Below, in pieces: positions 18,606-26,491 of a DNA stretch of 64,000 nucleotides. The notes under the pieces are model-generated. The model was given only the letters and a program-made list of their open reading frames with translations, was not told the DNA's origin and did not search any database. Numbering within the stretch: position 1 is the first letter of the stretch; the number at the start of each line of letters is the position of its first letter. Source of the DNA: JAIOZK01 sp964468645 (lineage in GTDB: Bacteria > Bacteroidota > Bacteroidia > Bacteroidales > JAIOZK01); the NCBI GenBank assembly GCA_964468645.1, contig CAYXUU010000015.1, positions 35,491 through 99,490 of the forward strand, given 5' to 3'. Made by a program: the position numbers and the translations under genes.

Positions 18606-20279
18606 TTATTTTATAAATTTAGAGGCCACTACCCTATCAGCCTGTAGTATTGACAGGAAATAAATCCCCTTTGAAATCCCGGATAAATTATCAATAATAA
18701 TTAAATTCTGACCGGCCTTTTCCAGGGTTAAATTATATATTTTTACCAGGCGTCCTATTTCATCAAAAACTTTTATTACCACATCGCCTGAGTCTTTGGC
18801 ATTGAAATTTACATTGACTCTATCTCCTTCTAATGGATTTGGAAAAACAACAAGTTCATCTGAAACAGGATTCTCTGAAAGGTTCATTATCGAATTGGCA
18901 AGTTCATAATCAGGGATTCCATAACCATAATCATTATCCGGATCAGTTGCTTTTGAAGCACTCTGCTGCAGGGTTGCCATCAATTCAGTATTTGAACACA
19001 TCGGATGTGCCTGCCACAAACAGGCGCTCATGCCTGCTATTATTGGGGATGAGAAAGAGGTACCTGAACCCCAGGTAAAGCCTCCCGAGCCGGATGCAAC
19101 ATATGCTGGGCCTCCCTGTGCAACAATATTGGGCTTTATTCTCCCATCATAGGTGGGGCCATGTGAACTGAAACTGGCAAGGTTTCCTGATGGGTCAACG
19201 GCACCTATGGTGAATACTTCAAAACCGTCAGCAGGGGCGCCGATATAATACCAAGGGTTGCTGCCACTGTTGCCGGCACTGTTAACTACCAGCAAACCTT
19301 TGCTGGATGCAATGTCTGCCCCTCGTGTTATGACGGTAGTCATGCCATCCATATCTTCATAAGTATGGTCCCATGCAGGATCATCAAAGGTTGTATAGCC
19401 AAGCGAAGAATTGATTATATCAGCTCCAACACTATCAGCAAACTCAGCTGCCGATACCCAGTTGTATTCTTCAATGATATTCTCAGGGTAGCCTCCATAG
19501 GATTCTTCCGAACGTAATAACCAGAAATCGGCTTTTGGGGCTGTACCAACCATTTCACCAGGAACATTTGCTCCCATTGTTGATAGAACGCTGGTTCCAT
19601 GGGTATGATAATCGTAAACCGTGTTGCTGTGATCCACAAAATCCCTGGTTCCTAAAATCTGGTCGTTCGCAAATAAACTGTCAAATGCATAATTCACATC
19701 CGTTCCAAGCCACCCGGCATCAAGAATTGCAATTATAATTCCCTGGCCCTGGTATCCATCGTTATGAAGAGAAATACCGCTGATCATGTTGATCTGATTA
19801 TAAGCTTCACCGTAATCGAATTCTGATACTGATTTATAAATCTGATCCCCCTTTTCCTGGTCGCTGTATGTTTCTGCTTCAAAATATGGCTTGGGCTTGG
19901 TAGTGCCTTGGTTATACCGCCCGGCTTTTAATACATGCTCTACATATGGTAATTCATTGATATCATCAAGTGCTCCGGGTATGGTTGTGTATATAGTAAC
20001 CCCATTCAACCATTTCGAAGGATTCAGCATGGTAACACCGGTGGCTGCCACTCCCTGTAAATATTGCGGATTAACCGGAAAATCCTGTTCCGTAACACTG
20101 ATATCGAACCTGATACGCCTGTCGATAGCCCGCTGCGAAAGGAAATCCTCAGGCTGGTCTATTGAATAAGGTGAATTATTCTTATCTGTAAACTGAACAT
20201 AATACTTGTCAGGGGCAACCTGTGTGAACACTGCCGATGAGAGTAGTATTAGAGTAATAAATAGTATAATTTTTTTCAT
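18606..20279 (-). CDS. Secreted S8 subtilisin-like protease with T9SS sorting tail
   Basis: The 557-residue protein starts at the ATG at 20277-20279, giving a good signal peptide (KKIILFITLILLSSAVFTQ); an upstream in-frame ATG would add 17 unlikely residues. The catalytic triad is visible as Asp in AILDAGWLGTD, His in YDYHTHGTSVLST and Ser in GSGTSFSSPIIAGMSA. A propeptide-like region precedes it. The last ~80 residues (VFPNPLEGDRVNVNF to VVASKFIK) form a type A type IX secretion sorting domain. It is probably exported and attached to the surface or released. It is transcribed alone. Confidence 0.92.
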   Translation of the reverse strand: MKKIILFITLILLSSAVFTQVAPDKYYVQFTDKNNSPYSIDQPEDFLSQRAIDRRIRFDISVTEQDFPVNPQYLQGVAATGVTMLNPSKWLNGVTIYTTIPGALDDINELPYVEHVLKAGRYNQGTTKPKPYFEAETYSDQEKGDQIYKSVSEFDYGEAYNQINMISGISLHNDGYQGQGIIIAILDAGWLGTDVNYAFDSLFANDQILGTRDFVDHSNTVYDYHTHGTSVLSTMGANVPGEMVGTAPKADFWLLRSEESYGGYPENIIEEYNWVSAAEFADSVGADIINSSLGYTTFDDPAWDHTYEDMDGMTTVITRGADIASSKGLLVVNSAGNSGSNPWYYIGAPADGFEVFTIGAVDPSGNLASFSSHGPTYDGRIKPNIVAQGGPAYVASGSGGFTWGSGTSFSSPIIAGMSACLWQAHPMCSNTELMATLQQSASKATDPDNDYGYGIPDYELANSIMNLSENPVSDELVVFPNPLEGDRVNVNFNAKDSGDVVIKVFDEIGRLVKIYNLTLEKAGQNLIIIDNLSGISKGIYFLSILQADRVVASKFIK

Positions 20280-20406
20280 CTTACATATTTTTGTTTTGAC
20301 TTCAGCGAAATTAATAAAAAAGACTGTCATTAGCTAAACTGGATTTACTGCCTGTTTATTTCAATGAATACATTAATTTTATTCCCTTATAAAATTAATA
20401 ACTGAC

Positions 20407-21765
20407 ATGAGAAGTATTAATCCATATAACAATAAAACCATAAAGGAATACACAAGGCATTCCCATAGTGATCTTCACCTGATTATTGACAATACCTATA
20501 AGGCATGGCTTAACTGGAAACAAGCCAGCTATAAATACAGAGCAGGAATAATGCACAATGCAGTGAGGGTATTGCTAGACAATAAAGAAAAATATGCAGA
20601 ACTGATCACCTTTGAAATGGGTAAGGTAATCGGTGAATCGATAACTGAAGTTGAGAAATGTGCCTGGGTTTGCGACTATTATGCAGAATACTCAGAAAAT
20701 TTCCTGAGGGATGAGATCATAGAAACAGATGCAAAACAAAGTTTTGTCAGTTATGAACCTCTTGGCATCGTTCTGGCTGTGATGCCGTGGAACTTCCCAT
20801 TCTGGCAGGTATTTCGTTTTGCTGCCCCTGCTCTGATGGCTGGTAATGCTGGATTACTTAAGCATGCTTCAAATGTTCCGGGATGCGCCATGGCCATTGA
20901 AGAGATATTCAGGGAAGCCGGACTACCGGAGAATATTTTCCGTACACTTCTTATAGGGAGCAATATGGTGGCCTCAGTTATTGAGGATAAGTACGTTAAT
21001 GCCATCACACTGACAGGAAGCGAAGGAGCTGGTTCATCTGTTGCAGCCATATCCGGCAAGAATCTTAAAAAAACCGTACTTGAACTTGGTGGTTCAGATC
21101 CTTTTGTGGTATTTGAAGATGCTGATCTTGAAGAAACCCTTGACACCGCTTTAACTGCACGAATGATCAATACAGGACAGAGTTGTATTGCTGCCAAACG
21201 CTTTATTGTTGTTCAGGATATACTGGCCGAATTTGAAGATGGTATTAAGAAAAGAATGGAAAAACTCCAGACCGGAAATCCAATGGATAAGAGTACGCAG
21301 TTTGGCCCCCTGGCAAGAATGGACCTGGTGGATGAACTTGAGGATCAGGTTAACAGGTCTGTTAAGATGGGTGCGAAAATTTTACTGGGAGGTAAGCGCA
21401 TCAAAGGTAAGGGCTGTTTCTTTGAACCAACCATATTAACAAATATTTCAGCAGACATGCCAGTGTTTAGTGAGGAGACTTTCGGGCCGGTACTGGCTAT
21501 CATCATGGCCAGGGATGAAGAAGAGGCCATCAGGCTTGCCAATCAAAGTGATTACGGCCTGGGTAGTAGCTTATGGACCAAAGACAGGATTAAAGGGGAA
21601 CGACTGGCCAGGAAAATAGAATCCGGAGCTGTTTTTGTAAACGGCCTGGTAAAATCTGATCCCAGGCTTCCATTTGGTGGGATTAAGAAATCAGGGTATG
21701 GACGTGAATTGTCTCACTACGGTATCAAGGAGTTTGTGAATATTAAAACGATATGGATAGGATAA
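20407..21765 (+). CDS. NAD(P)-dependent aldehyde dehydrogenase, succinate-semialdehyde type
   Basis: The 452-residue protein has the ALDH landmarks MPWNFPFWQVFRFAAPAL, LTGSEGAG, the general-base Glu in LELGGSDPFVV and the catalytic Cys in NTGQSCIAAKRF. EETFGPVLA and PFGGIKKSGYGREL lie in the C-terminal part. The short length and SGYGRELSHYGIKEF match the bacterial SSADH/GabD-like branch. It oxidises an aldehyde to its acid; the physiological aldehyde is uncertain. It is divergent from the subtilase gene and is followed by a heptad-phased spacer. Confidence 0.9.
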   Translation: MRSINPYNNKTIKEYTRHSHSDLHLIIDNTYKAWLNWKQASYKYRAGIMHNAVRVLLDNKEKYAELITFEMGKVIGESITEVEKCAWVCDYYAEYSENFLRDEIIETDAKQSFVSYEPLGIVLAVMPWNFPFWQVFRFAAPALMAGNAGLLKHASNVPGCAMAIEEIFREAGLPENIFRTLLIGSNMVASVIEDKYVNAITLTGSEGAGSSVAAISGKNLKKTVLELGGSDPFVVFEDADLEETLDTALTARMINTGQSCIAAKRFIVVQDILAEFEDGIKKRMEKLQTGNPMDKSTQFGPLARMDLVDELEDQVNRSVKMGAKILLGGKRIKGKGCFFEPTILTNISADMPVFSEETFGPVLAIIMARDEEEAIRLANQSDYGLGSSLWTKDRIKGERLARKIESGAVFVNGLVKSDPRLPFGGIKKSGYGRELSHYGIKEFVNIKTIWIG

Positions 21766-21771
21766 GATAAC

Positions 21772-21912
21772 AAATCACAAATACCAAATCACAAAACTCA
21801 AATAAACCCCAAATAACAATATTCAAAATTCAAAACTTGCAGGTTTTTTTCAATGAAATTTAATATTTGGGATTTATTTGGGATTTGGTGCCTGTATTTT
21901 GGAATTTCCGAT
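21772..21912. repeat. Paired complementary heptad-phased arrays
   Basis: Units such as acaaatc and tcaaata on the left and their complements such as tttggga and ggattta on the right keep a 7-nt register. The two halves can pair into a long imperfect hairpin around 21835-21860. It fills the spacer between the aldehyde dehydrogenase and trmD. Confidence 0.6.
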
Positions 21913-21916
21913 TTTA

Positions 21917-21924
21917 TATCTTTG
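21917..21924 (+). promoter_or_regulatory. Predicted -7 box for trmD
   Basis: TATCTTTG matches the Bacteroidota TAnnTTTG consensus and is 19 bp before the trmD start codon, giving a very short leader. Confidence 0.55.
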
Positions 21925-21942
21925 CATTTATAACACTGGATT

Positions 21943-22632
21943 ATGCATATAGATATCATCACAATCTTCCCTGAAATGTTTGACGGCCCCTTTAGTCATT
22001 CAATCATTAAAAGAGCGATAAATAAGGGACTGGTTAGCATTAACCTTCATAATCTCAGAGATTTTGCGATGAACAAACATAAGCGTGTTGATGATTATGC
22101 ATTTGGTGGTGGGGCTGGTATGGTGATGATGATCGAACCTGTTGATAATTGCATTGAACACCTGAAAACGCTCAGGCAATATGATGAGATCATATATCTT
22201 AGTCCTGATGGTAAACTCTTTAACCAACATATAGCCAACCAGTTATCTTTAGTGCAAAATGTAGTTTTACTATGCGGGCACTATAAAGGTATCGATGAAC
22301 GGATCAGGGAACATCTTATTACAAGGGAAATCTCAATAGGTAATTATGTATTGTCGGGCGGTGAGCTTGCGGCAGCAGTTTTAACTGACGGAATTGTACG
22401 CTTATTACCTGGTGTATTAAGCGATGAAACATCTGCACTCAGCGATTCCTTTCAGGACAATTTGCTATCGCCACCAGTTTACACACGCCCCAGGGAATAT
22501 AAAGGATGGAAAGTTCCTGAAATATTATTATCCGGGAATGATATGAAGATCAGCGAATGGAAACATGAACAATCCATCAGCAGAACCAACGAAAGAAGAC
22601 CAGGATTAATGGATGACAACAAGGACCATTGA
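21943..22632 (+). CDS. trmD: tRNA (guanine-37-N1)-methyltransferase
   Basis: The 229-residue protein has the full TrmD pattern: IDIITIFPEMFDGPFSHSI at the N terminus, YAFGGGAGMVMM, LLCGHYKGIDERI and the SPOUT-knot segment EISIGNYVLSGGELAA. It ends in the typical C-terminal domain (SPPVYTRPREYKGWKVPEIL). It methylates G37 next to the anticodon, preventing frameshifts. It is not adjacent to rplS as in many bacteria; rplS lies 3.4 kb downstream. Confidence 0.97.
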   Translation: MHIDIITIFPEMFDGPFSHSIIKRAINKGLVSINLHNLRDFAMNKHKRVDDYAFGGGAGMVMMIEPVDNCIEHLKTLRQYDEIIYLSPDGKLFNQHIANQLSLVQNVVLLCGHYKGIDERIREHLITREISIGNYVLSGGELAAAVLTDGIVRLLPGVLSDETSALSDSFQDNLLSPPVYTRPREYKGWKVPEILLSGNDMKISEWKHEQSISRTNERRPGLMDDNKDH

Positions 22633-22636
22633 ATAT

Positions 22637-22750
22637 TGATTATTGATTATTGATTATTGACGAATGACCAATGCCAAATGAAAAATGTCAAATGACAAAT
22701 GACCAAAACTCTCAACCTTAAACTATAAACTGTAAACCATAAACCAAATA
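22637..22750. repeat. Heptad-phased intergenic array
   Basis: About 16 consecutive units stay in 7-nt register while drifting from gattatt through gacaaat to accataa, ending at the ATG of the next gene. There is no coding potential in the array itself. Confidence 0.7.
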
Positions 22751-22752
22751 TC

Positions 22753-23061
22753 ATGATCGTAACAACAGTAAGTGTCTGGGTTAAAACCGAATACATCGAT
22801 CAATTCATTGATGCGAGCATTGATAACCATCGTGGATCGGTGGAGGAGCCGGGAAATCTCCGCTTTGATATTTTGCAATCAAAAGACGATCCATCAAGAT
22901 TTTTACTTTATGAAGCCTATGAATCTGAAGAAGCTTCACGGGCACACAAGGAAAAGCCACATTACAGGAAATGGAAGGAAACCGTTGCTGATTGGATGGC
23001 AAAACCCCGTGAGGGTAAACCACATATGGTTATTGCCCCTGATAATGTTCAATGCTGGTAA
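22753..23061 (+). CDS. Antibiotic biosynthesis monooxygenase (ABM) domain protein, LsrG-like
   Basis: The 102-residue protein is a single ABM ferredoxin-like domain, with VSVWVKTEYIDQF at the start, then EPGNLRFDILQSKDDPSRFLLYE and HKEKPHYRKW. It resembles LsrG and YgiN, small dimeric proteins acting on phospho-AI-2 derivatives or quinones. Its stop codon is 1 bp before the start of an iron alcohol dehydrogenase, so both probably act in one carbonyl-compound pathway. The substrate is unknown. Confidence 0.85.
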   Translation: MIVTTVSVWVKTEYIDQFIDASIDNHRGSVEEPGNLRFDILQSKDDPSRFLLYEAYESEEASRAHKEKPHYRKWKETVADWMAKPREGKPHMVIAPDNVQCW

Positions 23062-23062
23062 T

Positions 23063-24232
23063 ATGGATTTTAACTTTGCAAGTATTCCCGCTATTTATTT
23101 TGGTACCGGAAAACTTAAACTTCTTCCCGATTTATTAAGAAAATATGGATCAAGGGTGCTTTTGCTTACCGGCGGCAGTTCATTGGCTGATTCAGGATTT
23201 CTGCACAAACTGACGAACGATTTTCATGGTGCTGATTTAAAAACTTATCATATATCTTGCAGTTGTGAACCATCAACTTCTTTTGTTGATGATATAACAT
23301 CCAGGGCCAGGGAAGATAAAATTGATGTTGTAGTTTCCGTAGGTGGGGGAAGTGTTGTTGATACGGGCAAAGCCATTTCGGCGATGATAACACAGCATAA
23401 GCCTGTAAAGGATTTTCTTGAAGGAGTGGGTACCGGTGAAATACATAATGGCCGGAAGATCCCATTTGTTGCTGTTCCGACAACTTCCGGCACAGGGAGT
23501 GAAGCGACAAAAAATGCTGTGATCAGTAAGGTTGGGAAGCATGGATTTAAAAAATCGCTTCGACATGAGAACTTCATACCGGATATTGCCATTATCGATC
23601 CTCGGTTAAGCCTCTCCTGCCCTCCTGCTATCACTGCTTATACAGGCCTTGATGCTGTTACCCAATTACTCGAATCATATGTATCAACCATTGCAAATCC
23701 GGTAACAGATGCCCTGGCCTGGTCAGGATTAGAAAAAGCAGCTGCAGCGCTACCTGTTGTTTATAAAAACGGAACGGACCTGAATGCAAGATCAAATATG
23801 TCGTATGCAGCCTTTATTTCCGGAATTACACTGGCTAATGCTGGCCTCGGTATTGTGCATGGATTTGCAGGGAGTATCGGGGGCTTTTATAATATACCAC
23901 ATGGGGTAGTATGCGGCACCCTGTTTGCCGAAGCCATAAAAAATAACATCCTTCAACTTGAGGAATCCGCACAACAATCTGCTGCATTGCTAAAATATGC
24001 TAGAACGGGTTATTTGTTCGCTAAAAGACCATTTAAAGATGTGAAAGAAGGAACAGGGTTATTATCAGCTATTGCTGAAGAATGGGTTGATAAAATGAAT
24101 ATCCCAAAACTTGGAGAATTTGGAATTAATGAGGACGATCTGGATAGAATCGTTATTGCATCAGGGCAAAAGAACAATCCTGTCAAACTCAACACAGAAA
24201 CACTGTTAAGCATACTAAAAAACAGACTTTAG
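23063..24232 (+). CDS. Iron-containing alcohol dehydrogenase
   Basis: The start chosen is the ATG at 23063 (MDFNFASIPAIYFGTGKL), because the open frame upstream overlaps the ABM gene. The 389-residue protein has the NAD-binding loop GGGSVVDTGKAIS and the family signature VPTTSGTGSEATKNAVI. Metal-ligand regions are visible at LDAVTQLLESY and GIVHGFAGSIGGFYNIPHG (His ligands). It should reduce an aldehyde or oxidise an alcohol with NAD(P). It sits in a tight operon with the ABM gene upstream and a membrane protein 4 bp downstream. Confidence 0.92.
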   Translation: MDFNFASIPAIYFGTGKLKLLPDLLRKYGSRVLLLTGGSSLADSGFLHKLTNDFHGADLKTYHISCSCEPSTSFVDDITSRAREDKIDVVVSVGGGSVVDTGKAISAMITQHKPVKDFLEGVGTGEIHNGRKIPFVAVPTTSGTGSEATKNAVISKVGKHGFKKSLRHENFIPDIAIIDPRLSLSCPPAITAYTGLDAVTQLLESYVSTIANPVTDALAWSGLEKAAAALPVVYKNGTDLNARSNMSYAAFISGITLANAGLGIVHGFAGSIGGFYNIPHGVVCGTLFAEAIKNNILQLEESAQQSAALLKYARTGYLFAKRPFKDVKEGTGLLSAIAEEWVDKMNIPKLGEFGINEDDLDRIVIASGQKNNPVKLNTETLLSILKNRL

Positions 24233-24236
24233 GAAA

Positions 24237-25073
24237 ATGAATGATATATTTATAATACAGATAATCGTTTCATTTATAGCCGGTGGGATTACCATTGCAT
24301 TTTTAACATTTCTTGCTGAACGAGTAAGCGACAAGATATCAGGTATCGTTCTTGCTTTTCCTTCAACAGCTGTCATGGGATATTTTTTCCTGAGCTGGGC
24401 AACAACACCGGAAGAAGTTGCCGGTATTGTACCTGCAACATTTATTCCGCTTGGGGCAACCGCACTCTATCCCCTGTTTTATGTATATACGGCTTTAATT
24501 TTATCAAGGACAAAAACCCCGAAATTATTTCAAATTCTGCTGACTGCCTTTCTTGGATTTATTTTCTGGTTATCGATTTCATTTCCAGCTGCATTTTTTA
24601 AAATTACCAATTTTTATATTGGCACCTTAATATACCTCATCATTGTTTTCGGAGCCCATATTCTCCTGAACAAAAACAAAATAGACAAACCTGAAATGCC
24701 GAAATATACAACAACTCAGAAAATAAGCAGGCCGGTATTTGTTGGTTTAATCATTGCCATCATTGTTTTTCTGGGAAAAATATTCAATCCATTCTGGGGA
24801 GGGATGTTTGCCATGGCACCGGCGGCTTTTTCATCTTCCCTCATGGTATTGCACTGGTATTACGGGCCAGACCAACTTTTCCCTATGGTAAGTAAAATTG
24901 CCATCGGCACACTGTCAATTTATATATATTCAATTTCAGTGGCGATATTCTTTCCGATAACCGGATTCATATACGGCACCTTGATTGCCCTGGTGATCAG
25001 CCTGATAACCTCATTTTTAATCTCCAAACTTCAGTTTATTAGATTTCACCTGCCAAATAACAATCAAAAATGA
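24237..25073 (+). CDS. Multi-pass membrane protein of unknown function
   Basis: The 278-residue protein is almost entirely hydrophobic, with about eight or nine predicted membrane helices (for example IIVSFIAGGITIAFLTFLA near 9-27 and LIIAIIVFLGKIF near 175-187). No catalytic motif or recognised transporter signature is visible; it weakly recalls DUF3147/GlpM-like proteins in two halves. It overlaps cutC by 4 bp (ATGA) and follows the alcohol dehydrogenase by 4 bp. Its role may be linked to the substrates of those genes. Confidence 0.8.
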   Translation: MNDIFIIQIIVSFIAGGITIAFLTFLAERVSDKISGIVLAFPSTAVMGYFFLSWATTPEEVAGIVPATFIPLGATALYPLFYVYTALILSRTKTPKLFQILLTAFLGFIFWLSISFPAAFFKITNFYIGTLIYLIIVFGAHILLNKNKIDKPEMPKYTTTQKISRPVFVGLIIAIIVFLGKIFNPFWGGMFAMAPAAFSSSLMVLHWYYGPDQLFPMVSKIAIGTLSIYIYSISVAIFFPITGFIYGTLIALVISLITSFLISKLQFIRFHLPNNNQK

Positions 25074-25711
25074 CAGTGATAACCAAGGAAGCCTGTGTAG
25101 AAAATCTTCAAGAAGCTATTAACGCGGAAAAAAATGGCGCAGACAGGCTTGAACTATGTTCTAGCTTAGATCTTGACGGCCTGACACCCGACCAGGGCCT
25201 TGTAGAGGAAGTACTTGAAAATGTTGAAATTCCAGTAAAAGTAATGATACGGCCAAGAGGTGGGGATTTCATCTATAACAGGGATGAGATCAATAAATTG
25301 AGGGAAGAAATAAAAAACTTCAGACAAATGGGTGTTTTTGGAGTTGTTTTTGGGATCCTTAATGCAAATGCAGAACTTGACATAGAAAAGATCGAATATC
25401 TTTCGGATCTGGCAAAACCACTTAATGTTTGCATTCACAAAGCAATCGACGTCACATCTGATCCAGTAACTGAAATAAAGAACTTAAAGGCCCTGAATTG
25501 TGTGGATAGTATATTAACCTCCGGAAAGGCCAGAACAGCTCTTGAAGGGGCTGATTTAATCAAAAGGATGATGGTTGCAGCTGGAGAGGATATTAATATT
25601 ATTGTAGCCGGTAAAGTAACCGAAGTTAGCCTGGGCCAGTTACATACGATAATTGGCGCAAAAGAATACCATGGAAGAAGGATTGTCGGAAAATTGGGAA
25701 GTGGAGGATAG
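25070..25711 (+). CDS. cutC: CutC-family protein
   Basis: The 213-residue protein shows the CutC TIM-barrel signatures: EACVENLQEAINAEKNGADRLELC at the N terminus, VMIRPRGGDF, FGVVFGIL and CIHKAIDVT. A C-terminal ILTSGKARTALEG follows. CutC was named for copper homeostasis in E. coli, but its biochemical function is unsettled. It is slightly shorter than the usual ~240 residues. It is the last gene of the ABM-ADH-membrane-cutC operon. Confidence 0.93.
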   Translation: MTVITKEACVENLQEAINAEKNGADRLELCSSLDLDGLTPDQGLVEEVLENVEIPVKVMIRPRGGDFIYNRDEINKLREEIKNFRQMGVFGVVFGILNANAELDIEKIEYLSDLAKPLNVCIHKAIDVTSDPVTEIKNLKALNCVDSILTSGKARTALEGADLIKRMMVAAGEDINIIVAGKVTEVSLGQLHTIIGAKEYHGRRIVGKLGSGG

Positions 25712-26067
25712 AAACTGGATGTTGGATGTTGGATGCTGGATACTGGACATTGACAATTGTTGAGGCTGAAAACCAAAATCCCGATAAACAATGTGAATCG
25801 GGAACGACTGACGCCTGCCTGCCAAGCAGGATTGACGAGACTTTGGACTTATCAAAACACTTCGAGGAACTCCTGCCTTGTATTATAGAATGTTTTGAGC
25901 AGCAAACTCAAAACTCAGAACTCAAAACTAATTAAAAACCAATATTAAAGACTCAATAAACGGTATCTCAACAATGGAAAATTATTTTTATTCGCGTCCC
26001 TTGGCAATTAAAAATAAACTCGTATATTTGCACCTCTTTTTGAAATTACTTTAAATGATATTGCGAG
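25712..26067. other. 356-bp non-coding region with heptads and palindromes
   Basis: It contains a heptad array at 25712-25765 (units such as ggatgtt and ggatact) and a palindrome TCCCGA/TCGGGA at 25779-25803. A CTGC-rich palindrome lies at 25814-25830, a second heptad array at 25895-25935 and the rplS promoter at 26023-26030. An open frame through it (25726-25935) is made only of these repeats and is not believed. Confidence 0.65.
26023..26030 (+). promoter_or_regulatory. Predicted -7 box for rplS
   Basis: TATATTTG fits the Bacteroidota -7 consensus, with a TTG at 26001-26003, 19 bp upstream, as a partial -33 element. It is 37 bp before the rplS start. Confidence 0.6.
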
Positions 26068-26427
26068 ATGGGCAAAAATGAATTGATACAATACGTTGAG
26101 AATCAGGCTGAGATAAAGGATCTTCCACAATTTAAAGCCGGAGATACCATTACTGTTACTTATAAGATCCGTGAAGGTAACAAGGAACGTTTACAGAATT
26201 ATCAGGGGGTAGTTTTACAGAGAAAAGGCGGTGGTCCATCTGAAACATTCACAGTTAGAAAGATATCAGGCGGTATTGGTGTTGAAAGGATTTTCCCCAT
26301 CTCATCACCGTTTATTGAAGAAATTAAGATCAACAAGCATGGCAAAGTCCGCCGCGCCAGAATATTTTACCTCCGGAAACTACGTGGTAAAAAAGCAAGG
26401 ATCAAGGAAGCCAGGTATAAAGCATAG
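26068..26427 (+). CDS. rplS: 50S ribosomal protein L19
   Basis: The 119-residue protein matches L19 throughout: FKAGDTITVTYKIREGNKERLQ, FTVRKISGGIGVERIFPISSPFIEEI and the basic tail with RARIFYLRKLRGKKARIKE. L19 sits at the 30S-50S interface. It is transcribed alone from a clear promoter and closed by a strong terminator immediately downstream. Confidence 0.98.
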   Translation: MGKNELIQYVENQAEIKDLPQFKAGDTITVTYKIREGNKERLQNYQGVVLQRKGGGPSETFTVRKISGGIGVERIFPISSPFIEEIKINKHGKVRRARIFYLRKLRGKKARIKEARYKA

Positions 26428-26433
26428 AAAAAA

Positions 26434-26459
26434 AACCCGCAATCGCGGGTTTTTTTTTT
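26434..26459 (+). terminator. Rho-independent terminator of rplS
   Basis: AACCCGC pairs with GCGGGTT across an AATC loop and is followed by a run of T residues, 7 bp after the rplS stop. Confidence 0.93.
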
Positions 26460-26491
26460 GATTTCATTTATTTTTGAAAAAAACAAATAAA

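Noticed and set aside
20280..20330. Upstream ATG for the subtilase
   Set aside because: It adds 17 residues before a textbook signal peptide; the ATG at 20277-20279 fits secretion better.
22772..23062. N-terminal extension of the iron alcohol dehydrogenase
   Set aside because: The extension lies in another frame of the ABM gene, and the family N terminus begins at the ATG at 23063.
25726..25935. 69-residue plus-strand frame
   Set aside because: It is built from heptads and the CTGC-type palindrome; no protein-like features.
26474..26491. TTG start for the Kef-type antiporter
   Set aside because: It would add six residues (MKKTNK) from the AT-rich tail after the rplS terminator; the ATG at 26492 is a better fit.
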